NCBI GenBank assembly: GCA_004764695.1
Contig: SMSO01000037.1
Coordinates: 3,656,337-3,720,336, forward strand
Length of the DNA stretch: 64,000 bases
Reading direction: 5' to 3'
Source: Schizochytrium sp. TIO01
Lineage: Eukaryota > Sar > Bigyra > Thraustochytrida > Thraustochytriidae
Below, piece after piece: positions 8,223-18,800 of this stretch; position 1 is the first letter of the stretch, and each line of letters opens with the position of its first letter. The position numbers and the translations under genes were made by a program. The notes beneath the pieces are model-generated. The model did no database searches. It was not told the DNA's origin and saw only the letters and a program-made list of their open reading frames with translations.

Positions 8223-10418
8223 TCAGTAATGATACGGGTAAGAGTTGTGCTGAGAAAGCGGATGGAGTGCCGGTGAATTGCTTCGACCATCGCCATGATG
8301 GAGGTGGTGATGATGCTGAGAGTGGTGGTGGTGATATTGCGAGAGCATGGCAGGGTTTGGAGAGTGCATCTGAGCCTTGTTGAGTGAGCGCATGTGATAG
8401 TGCTGAACAGGGTCGTACATGGAAGATGCCATGCTCAAAGCAGGCGAAAGCGAAGGTGAGGGTGGCGAAGGCGTTACAGGGCGGCTACGTACACGGTCCT
8501 GGGGCACCAGGTTAAGATCCACACAAAGAGATACATGATCAGAAGGGAAACATGTGTTGGGGATGTGGGTATCCTCTGTACCACGCAGGGTCTCCTCATC
8601 AGGAATCTTCATGACGGCAAGTGGAACTAAGCTACCTGCTGACACGTAGATGTAATCAAGGCAACCACTAAAGTGAGCAGTGTAGTTTGTAGTTTCCGGG
8701 TTCTGTCCGTTGACCATTTCGTACACGCTAGCGAGGTCGAGGTTGTGATTAACATGTGAGAGACCGGGTAAGATGTTCATAGGGTCAATACTCATATCGG
8801 GGTGGCTAGGGTCCACCGAGTCTTGGCTAAGCAACCGCACTACGGCGCTATCCGGGGTGGAGTTGAGATCACCACAGATAACAAGAGATGTGTGAACCTG
8901 TTGCTGTGAAAGTAGGTGGCTAAGCTCCTGAACAAGCGCGAAGGTTTGGAAAAACTTGACATCGCTAAATTCGGGGTCCCAGAAAATGTGTGTGGAGACG
9001 ACACAGATGCGCTGTGGACCAGCCTGACGCGCGGACTGTCCCTGCGGGGTGTTAGGGTCGAACCCATCCGGGATTGTTTCGAAGATGGCGACCTGTGCAA
9101 CGTTATCGCGGCAGAGGCGGCTAAGGATGCGTTTGGTGCGGTTCTGGTTGTCTAACTGGGAGAGCTCAGGCCGGTGGAAACCGCCTGCAGCAGCGTGACT
9201 CATTGCGATGGAGTTGTATTCAAGTGCTCGTTGTTGGATTAGGTGGAGGCGATTACGCTTGTAAATGATTGCGCAGCCATCGATCTTGCCCTTGCGACCC
9301 ATGGCCTCGCGTGTCTTTGACTTGATGATACCGTTGTAACCGTTCTTAGCAAGCTCCGGCACAACATATGAGTCAAAATGGTCAAGCTGCATTTCCTGCA
9401 GGCAGATGACATCCGGGGAGTGGTGTCGAAGTTCCTGGAGGATGAGTTGCTTACGGTAGCCCCAGCTCAATGCCCACATGGGAGTGTATGAATACAGCTG
9501 TTTGGTTGCGTATACCTCTGCGAGAATATTGTATGTCATGACGCGGATTACCGCGCCTCCACCCTCCTGTTTGAGATAATTAGCAACGCTCTGCCTCTGG
9601 CGCACGATCTGTGAGAGCACAAGCTCGCGTGCGTACAGTCTCGGGTTTTCGTTGGGAATACCAATTACCACAGCAGTCTCCCTCGATTGTGTTGTCGAAA
9701 CGCGACCATCTTCTGCGACCACTGCGCGGCACTCGACGCGAATGACATGGCCCACATCTCCTCGCGTTGGCATGTACATTTTCTGATCCCCGACCTCTAC
9801 CCACGCCTCGTCCTCTGTAAATGGTCTCACGCGCCAACCTTTGCATTTATCCCTTGATAGTTCCTCTCCAACAAAATCATCAGCGTCGCCATTCGTCGCG
9901 AGAGACCCAAGCGAGTCTGCAGATGCTGAGTTCACATTAGACTTGGCCAACTTCGAGTTCGCATTGGCAGCTGCACTGCCTTTATTTGAGTCCTTGTCAC
10001 CGTCGGTGGTCTTGCCCAAACTAGATAACTGTTCCGTCTCGTCTTCAGGGAGCAGCATGTCTTCTCGTACCGCGCCCCTGGCGGCTGCCCCGATCGTCCT
10101 GGCATCTGCAGCCAGGCATGCTCCTGAGCAATACCTCCGTCCGCTTACCAGCGACTGTATTGCCGCCGTCTCACGCGGCCTCGGGCACCCCGCAAACTCG
10201 CAGTTCCGACGGGTTACTGAACGGAGCCAGCGATACTCAATCTTCCGCGTGCTGGGAGTCAGAACACCGCCGTCCACGCCTCGAAGCAAAGTATGCGCCG
10301 CAAGCTGCACGTTTTCGATGGGCTGGTCCAGGCGTACCGTGAGACGCTCCATTGCGTCTTCAGAAGTGCGGATGGGCGGGGGCGCAGGGCGAGGTGGGGA
10401 AGAGGAAAGCGACGCCAT
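8223..10418 (-). CDS. CCR4: CCR4-type poly(A) deadenylase with plant-like N-terminus
   Basis: A 731-residue catalytic subunit of the CCR4-NOT complex, which shortens mRNA poly(A) tails in the cytoplasm. Residues about 290-640 form the endonuclease/exonuclease/phosphatase domain: VMTYNILAEVYA, the catalytic Glu in DVICLQEMQ, KIDGCAIIYKR, VICGDLNSTPDS, LDYIYVSA and the Ser-Asp-His in FPSDHVSLC. There is no leucine-rich repeat domain as in yeast or animal Ccr4/CNOT6. Instead residues about 25-110 resemble the plant CCR4 N-terminus, with Cys pairs CEFAGC and YCSGAC that could bind zinc. The tail is Ser/Pro-rich with a His-rich patch (HHHHSQHHHH). The ATG sits in a strong ACAATGG context. Confidence 0.9.
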   Translation of the reverse strand: MASLSSSPPRPAPPPIRTSEDAMERLTVRLDQPIENVQLAAHTLLRGVDGGVLTPSTRKIEYRWLRSVTRRNCEFAGCPRPRETAAIQSLVSGRRYCSGACLAADARTIGAAARGAVREDMLLPEDETEQLSSLGKTTDGDKDSNKGSAAANANSKLAKSNVNSASADSLGSLATNGDADDFVGEELSRDKCKGWRVRPFTEDEAWVEVGDQKMYMPTRGDVGHVIRVECRAVVAEDGRVSTTQSRETAVVIGIPNENPRLYARELVLSQIVRQRQSVANYLKQEGGGAVIRVMTYNILAEVYATKQLYSYTPMWALSWGYRKQLILQELRHHSPDVICLQEMQLDHFDSYVVPELAKNGYNGIIKSKTREAMGRKGKIDGCAIIYKRNRLHLIQQRALEYNSIAMSHAAAGGFHRPELSQLDNQNRTKRILSRLCRDNVAQVAIFETIPDGFDPNTPQGQSARQAGPQRICVVSTHIFWDPEFSDVKFFQTFALVQELSHLLSQQQVHTSLVICGDLNSTPDSAVVRLLSQDSVDPSHPDMSIDPMNILPGLSHVNHNLDLASVYEMVNGQNPETTNYTAHFSGCLDYIYVSAGSLVPLAVMKIPDEETLRGTEDTHIPNTCFPSDHVSLCVDLNLVPQDRVRSRPVTPSPPSPSLSPALSMASSMYDPVQHYHMRSLNKAQMHSPNPAMLSQYHHHHSQHHHHLHHGDGRSNSPALHPLSQHNSYPYHY

Positions 10419-10710
10419 TGTGAGAAGATGAAGGGGATGAAGAAGGAGATGAGGGAGTGGGGGATACCGGAGAAGTAGAGGGAGGAGAAGATAGCAAAGT
10501 TGCAGAAGATAAGCCGGAGAAGACAGAGAAGAAGCTGGAGTTGAAGAAGGCGACAGATACCTCCACGCAGGAGAAGAGGAACACGAGGAGACTCAGAGGA
10601 GAAGGGAATATAGAAGCGGCGGCGGGAGGCGCCCGCAGCGGCGGGGGCGGCGAATGCGCGCACTCAGAGGCTGGTGTTCTCCGCCGTCTGGTCTTGAGCT
10701 TTGCTTTGAT

Positions 10711-10712
10711 TT

Positions 10713-10744
<32 letters not shown>

Positions 10745-10872
10745 TTCTTACCTTTGTCACTTGCTTCCTCTCTATATATATACATATCTATCTCTCTCTC
10801 TCTCTCTCTCTCTCTCGCTTAATTAAAAAAGAATACAATCAACAACTAGATGAAGAAGAAGAAGAAGAAGAA
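10711..10872. repeat. Cluster of (TTTC)n, (TC)n and (GAA)n microsatellites
   Basis: (TTTC)n runs from 10711 to 10746, (TC)n from 10791 to 10816 and (GAA)n from about 10852 to 10872. All lie upstream of the CCR4 start, in its presumed promoter or 5' untranslated region. Confidence 0.95.
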
Positions 10873-10980
10873 GTTGAAGAGCAATGACTAATGACACTCC
10901 TACTCACCTAACAGGTTTGTTTGTTTGTTCACATTCATGACACGGAGGGACATAACCTGAAGAGCAAAAAGGCGCGAAGA

Positions 10981-11069
10981 AAGAAATGCAATGCAAGACA
11001 TGCAATGCAAGAAATGCAATGCAAGAAACGCAATGCAAGAAATGCAATGCAATGCAATGCAAGAAACAC
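10981..11069. repeat. 14-bp minisatellite, unit AAGAAATGCAATGC
   Basis: Five head-to-tail units with one or two substitutions. The last unit is expanded by extra AATGC steps and runs into a short (CA)n tract. Confidence 0.9.
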
Positions 11070-11642
11070 ACACACACACCTGCCACATCTGGGGCTGAAG
11101 ACGACTCGGTTTGCGATGACGAAATGTAGACGAAATGTAGATACAGCAAGCATATCTATCTCGATCTGCCTCGCTCTATATCTTTCTCCTCTCTCCTCGA
11201 TGGCCTTCCTTCCTCCTCCATTCCCAGCTCTAGCTACACTAGAAGCCGCTTGCTTTCCTTTTAGTCAAAGCTAAGCTAAGCTGCGCCAATTAGTTAGTCC
11301 AAATCCATAGCACCGCATCGCCATCCTAAAGTCAACTTTCCGTGCTTTCTCTTCTTTAAGGCTGGCCTACGCACACTTAGGCGCCTACGCACTGGCTGGT
11401 ACAACAACTCGGATGGAATTTAGGCTCTTTACAGCGAAGACAATGCCGACCAAAGTTGTTATCGCCACAGGCAGGTGCCTTTCTGCATGTCTCTGCTGCC
11501 TGTCTGTGTCTGTGTCTACCTGTGTGCCTGCGCAGGGATGTATGATGACGATCTTCGGTCTCCACTTTGCACCTCTCCTTCAGGATGGACGATCTACGCT
11601 ACACAGTACCTACGAGGTTACTAAGGAGGCACCAACTGGATA

Positions 11643-11683
11643 GTCTGTCTGTCTGTCTGTCTGTCTATGTCTATCTATCTATC
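11643..11683. repeat. (CTGT)n then (CTAT)n microsatellite
   Basis: A direct run of CTGT units passes into CTAT units, a typical compound tetranucleotide repeat. Confidence 0.9.
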
Positions 11684-12837
11684 CTTCCTTTCTCTCTTCT
11701 CGTTTTCTGTTATTTTTTGATGGGAAAATTTCAATCATTCGATCGATCATGGGTGTGCGCCTATGCATGTAATCTACAAGGTTAATTTTAGTGTATTTGG
11801 ACTGTGAAAGTGAAGAAGAGGTAGCTAGCTGCGCACTGGACACCCAGGGACTACGAGTTGGGAACAACAGGCTGCAGGCGTAAAGCATGAGCGAAATTTG
11901 TTGGACTCCTTCTTATTTCGAAATTAGTGCGTGGTATATGAAAAAGCACGAGCCGTGGACATCGAACCATGTAGCCAGGAATCAAGCGAGCGCTTTATGA
12001 GGCATGAATTTGCAAACGCAGATTCGCATATGGAGAGGTTGAAAATGAGTCGATGCAGCCATGAAGTATATCATGTTTTAACCTTCTTCTTCTTCTTTTT
12101 TAACAAAACATATTGATATAGTTGCTCCTTTGTTTTGCTTTGTTTTGCTAATTTAGACCAAACTCCAAGCCAGGCCTTCTAACACATCAGCTTTGGTTTT
12201 TACCCATGCAACATGACTTATGGGAATGTTATGAGGAAAAAAAAAAATAAATAAAAAAAACTGGAGTTGGCATATTTCTATTCAGTAGAAGTAAAACAGC
12301 AATACGTCTTTGGACACGTCTGCCTCGGAAAGAAGAAACCAAAGACACAGAAAGAAATTCTTGGAATACAAGAAGAAGTAGTTATAGTCAGACAAATTTT
12401 CCCCTTGCAGACCCTACACACTTCAAAGCATTCAAATGTGAAGATTAGAGACCAAAATTGCAATATCACAATATGATTCACCGCTTGTGTCGCTCTATCT
12501 GCTCACTTGCAGCGCTACAACTAATGTCAAGACAAAAAGTTACAACTTAGCACAAAGCTGCCAGGCAGTAAACACCAAATTATTCTAATTCTGTTTAAGT
12601 TTCCCAAATCTATGCTTCACAGTTTTCTTTTATCGATCAAGATTAATTCAAAATGTCAGAATGAGAAATACAAGTGGAATTACATCACTAGAGTTGGCGC
12701 CACAAATTCAAATAATAATACAAGACTTGTCAGCAGACGAAGTCGAAGGTTTTGTGCAAGTTCCAAGGTATACATTTTAAAAGGACAAAATGAAATAAGC
12801 ATAAACAAAAGTGCTACTAAATCAAACAAAAGTCATT

Positions 12838-15800
12838 TTACTGTGAGCTGTCTATGCCGGCAACTTGAATACCCCGGGCAACTCCACGTTCTTCGTCTTG
12901 CTGGCTTGCAAACATATTAAAAATAGACTCTAGAGAAACCTGAGATACCGCATACTCCTCAATATGGAGTCTGTCCTTGTTCCGCTCAATAAAGTCAAAA
13001 GTATCAGCGATGCTGCGCTCCGGAAGACTATAGCGAATCGACAACTCATGTCTTTCTGTCAAGAGAGCTCCAGGGAATCTCTTTACAATTGCATCATGTA
13101 CCAATGAGCTTGCCTCCTCAATAAGCCACCACTCCAACAGCGCAGCGGAATTCACTTCGCCGTACTCATCGAGATGGTGAGATAAAACCCAGGCTTCATC
13201 AGAATGACCCAAAATCATAGCCACGCGTTCTTCATTACCTAAGGGATCCAACATTCCAGATGTGATGTCCTCTAGCGTAATTACATCTGGAAAATCATAC
13301 TGTATCTGTAAGTCACCCCGGGCCTCCACGCTCGGTATCTTGAGAGTTGCCTCAAGCAAAAGACCCTTGCCAAAGCGAGCTTTCAAGTGTTGGGCAGAAC
13401 CAAGGCAGCGAAAGCGCCCTCCAACCATAATGCCTAGACGTGTGGAAAGAGCTTCAACTTCTTCCATAGAATGGCTAGTAAGAATCAAAGTAGACTTATG
13501 TCCTAACAAACCATCCCGTACATCATCTAACACATCCCAGATGAATCGCTTCGAAATTGCATCAACGCCCGTAGTCGGTTCATCAAGAAAAATCACGCGT
13601 GGAGCTCCAATCAAGGCAATTGCAAGACTTAGTTTGCGCCTTGTGCCTCCTGATAGCCCTCCTGCCAGTTTATTTTCAAAGGGCTTTAATGTCAACGTCC
13701 GCAAGAGCCGCTGAATGTTCATTTCTAAAGCTTTACCACGAAAACCCTTGATAGAACCAAACAACTCTAGATGCTCACGTACAGTGAGTAAGTCTAAAAG
13801 TGCATCAAACTGGGGACAGTAGCCAATAAGACGGCGTGCTTGGCGTGGATGTGTGGCAATTGGAAAACCGCCAATTGATGCAGATCCGGAGGTGCTAGTG
13901 AGCTCGCCCGTTAGCATCTTAAGAGTTGTCGTTTTGCCAGCACCATTGACACCTAGAAGACCAAAGGTTTCACCTGCAGGGATGCCCAACGTGATATCCC
14001 GCACTGCAATTTTGCCAGACCCATAGACCTTATGAAGATCCTTGATAATGACGGCCTCCCCATTTGCTCCTCCGTCATGAACTCGACTAGCTTCGCGAAT
14101 GACATCCTCATCAGTTGACGAATAAATGGAATGACTTGGGACAACTTCGGATTCATATGGAGACTTCGCCTTTCTAAGACGCTGTATAATCGCCTGTAGC
14201 CGTACATTCGGAATTGTTGGCAGGCGCGCACGAAGAGCTGGGTATGCGGAGAGGAACTCGATCACAAGGACCCCAATGAAGAAGAACAGCGCTTCAATGT
14301 ATAAGTAGCGCAGAGAGGCACCTGCAATATCGTCATCATATGGTGAGGGCAGTTGGTAAGTAGGCCCTACAAATCCTGACATGACCTTAATGATGCTCAA
14401 TTGAATCAACGCATCGCCAAGACAAAAACCTGGAAATATGCGATAGAAACCCTTGAGTTTAGCATTTGCATCCTGCACCGGCTGGTTGTCCAGATTATCC
14501 ATTACAAAGGAAGCTATCATTAGTACTAGGCCTGTCAGAAGATTTATGAAGAGGGTCATAATCAGTGCCTTGGTGTGAGTAGAAAAGAAATTACTGGTCA
14601 AATAAGCAAATGGGATCACTGCTAAACCATAACCGAGGAGTAGCAAGAAAACGACCACATACACACCATTTTCCATATAGGTGTCAATATCAAATGCTCG
14701 AATCAATGCCAAAGCACCAGCAAGTGGAACGAGGAAGTTGAGCATATCAAAAACATAAAGCGACAACCAATAAGGAAGGACGCCTGCCCCAGACACAATT
14801 TGCGAAAGCTTTACGTTCGCTGTATCCTCTCTTTCTTGTACAACATAAGAAGCTACAGATGCGGGTACAAAAGCAAATGCAATAAGTGCGAAAATTGCTG
14901 CTGTAAATGCCAAAATACCAGAAATCAGAGTTTGTAAGCTTGTCGTTACTGGCATCGGATGCGTATTCGTTCGAATATAGCTATTTGTCAGAGGCAAACC
15001 TAGCTCTTTTGCTTTCTGCCTCAAAAGTGCATTATGAATGGCATTCGCAAGAATAGGAGCTCCATGACTTGCTGTTGAGTTGATCAGTGCTGTGTAGCCA
15101 AATCGATATGGCTCCGGGGGGCACCAAGTAGATGTTCCATTGGAAAATGTGTCCAGTGTAGCATTATACAAAAGTGCGTCAAGGTCATCAGCCTCACAAT
15201 TCCCTCCAGATCGGCAGTCATCATTACAAAGCGTCGTGTTGCATTCGAAAATTGCCACATCTTCAAATGATGATTCTGAAGCTAATATTGGAATGTATGC
15301 GTACGTTATTTCTGAAAAGTCATCACGACAACCAACCGGAGCACATAGAGTACCGCCAACAAAAGAAATTTGTGAAAGCAGGCAAGTATCTGAAGAGTTA
15401 GTGCACTGCACCACTGTGTTGTTCGCATTGTATATGTTTTGCACTGATTGAGTTAATAGTGCCTGCACTTCTGGATCATTAAGAAATTCTGTTGCATTAA
15501 AACCATCGGGGGTTGTAACATCGTCTGGTAGAATCGTTTCCAGGGCAGCTTCAATAGTTTCCTGTGTTGGGTTTGCCATGGCGACTAAGATCGCCGCAGT
15601 TGCCTCTGGATTATCTTGCAACGCCTCTGTTAGGTTGAAATCTGCGAGGGTAAAATTGTCTGCGGTCAGCGAACCATCTAAGATGCTATTTATGGTCTCG
15701 TTGAGCTGTGCTCCAGAATTGTCCAATATTGCTACTGCCTCAAGTTGAACAAGGTCAATTGTTGAATCACATATTGTAGAGGTGTAATTGCATGTGTAAC

Positions 15801-18800
15801 GAGTGCCGGACGCAAGAGTGTCATTAAAACCAGGTACTGATTCTTCAACGACTGCAATAGCAGCTTCTCTATCCTCCACGCAGCTGTCATAAATACAAAC
15901 CTGCGGGATATTAGCCGCAGACATATCAAGAGCGACAAAAGAGCAGGGGAGACTTGTGTTGAGGCACTGAACATTGACAGGATCAGATGAATTCGTTGAT
16001 CCGTCGAGGCTACTAAAGTCAACTGTACTTAAACCCGAGGCGATGGTTTCATTGGACAATGAAGACAAATACATCTGGAGGAGTTCAATAAAGGCCTCAG
16101 CAAGAACATCTCCAATACCAGAAGAATAGCAATACCCAGTGTCAGGAAGGTTTGAGGTAGTAGGAGCCGCCGTCGGACTGGAAGCGGAACCTGAACCGCC
16201 ATTTCGGGTTGAGTCACAATAATCCACCTCTGAACCGCTTGCCTCGTAAATTTCGTAGGTTGAAGAGTCAATTTTGTACGCAGTCAAATCATCTGGGATA
16301 CAGTAGTCAGTGGCAGATGCACGACAGACACTCGTGTCAAATATACTTGCTGGACCTGAATTACAGAGTTCTCCCTCACAGGTTAGAAGAAGAGAGTTCG
16401 CCAGAAACGTGTCCATATCGTCAGATCCAATTAAAGAAGAGATATCGATGCCATAGACAGAACCTGTCAGAATCGCAGAATCAATGGTATCCGAAGTCAT
16501 CAGATTTGAATAGCACCCTACAGGTAGGCAGATACGCTGATCCTCAAGCTCGAACTCCACATATGCACAGGGCGATCCAGATTCAGTACAAACTTCCGAA
16601 ACATAGTCAGTAATGATACTTTCTGTGCCCAAATCAACACTAGCCACAAGACAGCTATAATCTACAACAGCACGCATAGGTTGCACAATGGCAGCAGTAT
16701 AAAGTGATGCTCCCATGCGAGTCGTGCTTGGGTTGTTGATCATTTGATCCGCTAGATTCAAAAGACCAGTACCATGTAGTTCTGAAGGCATATCTTCACT
16801 ACAATCCAGAGCTTCACTCGAACAGGTGTCAGATGCAGGGATGCCGTCTTCATAATCTCGCTCAAAAATTGTTTCTATAGCGTGTGTTGGATAGCGAGTA
16901 AGATTATTAACCTCTAGGCCCCATGCTGGGAAATTGTCATCTTCAGATACGCGGGTGGTAGCAGTGCCATTTTCGTCAAACTCGATGATAGGCATTGCTG
17001 CAGCTTTAAGACCTGCAGTGCTTTGTAAGTCGGTATTCCAATCCTTTGGCGACAGCTCATATAAGGGTGGGTCGCCACCAATTGGTGCATACTTTAGCAC
17101 TAGAAGACCTACGGCAAAAAGAACAATAGGCATAAGCATCGAGCAACAACATGCTTGGTAGTCGCGTCGAGCATAATGTATGCGTTTAAGAAAAAGTGCC
17201 TTAAAGTGCATCAAAGCATTTGGACGAGGGGCCTCATCGAGCTGGGTAGAAGTTTCGCCTTGTTCGAGACGGGAAGCTTTATCGTGTTCATCGCCGTTAT
17301 CATCCAAGGGGTCTGACTTGAATTCTGGGGCTTCTTTTTCTACCTGGATGTCTGTGGAAGACAGAATTCTTGCTTTGCTCTCGCTGAATTCACGACGCTG
17401 ATCGTCAGCTCGAGCTACTTGCAAAAATACCTCCTCGAGAGTAGTCACCGAAACACCATACTGATCAATAGGAAGTGATTTAGAGATCTCCAGCTCTTTG
17501 AAAAGTGCAGGGAACTTGCTTACCGAGGCGGTAGGAAGCTGAAATGCGACTTCTGTGCCTACGTTGCTTGACATGACAGCACTGGGCACATATTTCTTGA
17601 TGATGGAGGAAATTTGCTTCACGTTGATTGCATCTTGATGAGGGTTTTCTTCAACCTTTTTTATCATCGTGAGCAGATACCCAGCTCCATAACGGTGTTT
17701 GAGGAAAAGGCTGGAACCCTGACATTGTAGCTTACCCTCAGCCATAATAGCAATTTGGTCACCAAGCAAATCAGCTTCATCCATGAAGTGGGTCGTAAGG
17801 ACAATGACTCGCCCCTCGCGTGCATTTTGGAGAACTTGCCAGATTGACCGCCGAGACCACGGGTCCACACCAGACGTAGGCTCATCCACAAAAATGACTT
17901 TGGAATTGCCAAGAAGTGCAATTGCTACAGAAAGTTTTCTCTTCATACCACCTGAAAGTGCAGAGGATTTCACATTGGCCTTTTCAGTCAGACCCACCTC
18001 TGTGATGCTATCTGTAACAGCATCTTTGAGAGTTTGACCTGACATTCCTTTAATTCGGCCATAGAACCAAAGGTGCTCACGAACAGTAAGAGTGGGATAC
18101 AAAACGTCATGCTGAGGGCAAAATCCGAGGCTTTGACGGACACTGTCCATATTTGTGACAATCGATGCACCGTTGATGAAAGCATCACCGTCAGTGACAG
18201 GTGTCATGCCTGACAGAATTTGCAAAGTTGTTGTTTTGCCGGCACCATTGTGGCCAAGAAGCGCTAGAATTTCACCTTCATACATGTCCATGGAGAGATG
18301 ATCTACTGCCTTCTTTGGGCCAGATGGAGTGGAAAAGGTTTTGCACAGTTCGCGGATCTGAATTCGAGGCGTATTCATTCCTGCAGAAGAACGTTTTTCA
18401 ATACTATCCATAATTTCAGGAGGGTATTTTGGAGGTCCAACATCGACTTTCTTGTCCCCTGACGGAACCTTCAAGCGGCTTCTGCAACAACACAGCTGAA
18501 GGGTGCTATGCCAATAACTCGGTTTGAGGAAGAATATTACAGAGCGACGCTGGCCGAATTCAGAAGGTAGAACATTGCTTAAGTAGGCACCAACAACAGT
18601 CCAGAAGAAGATATCGAAAATGATATTACCCATTGCATGGCGGACGGTGAAGCCAGACACAAATTCCCCAAAAGTAACACTAGATAGGCCAACATTATTA
18701 GCTTCTAGTGTTGCGATACTTTGAAGAGCTAAGGAGAATGGCACTTGCGGGAACAATAAAGCAATAAAAGGTTTGGATTCGTCGTCTGTAGAATTGACTG

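Larger units (their letters stand above)
10419..12837. other. 2.4-kb intergenic region rich in simple repeats
   Basis: It separates two minus-strand genes and should contain the CCR4 promoter and the ABCA 3' end. It is packed with microsatellites, listed separately, and a 14-bp minisatellite. The frames inside are repeat-driven (Ser-Leu, Phe-Leu runs) and are not credible genes. Confidence 0.6.

Noticed and set aside
10457-11274. Frames rich in Leu, Ser and Phe near 10.5-11.3 kb
   Set aside because: They are translations of TTTC, TC and AATGC repeats and carry no conserved domain.
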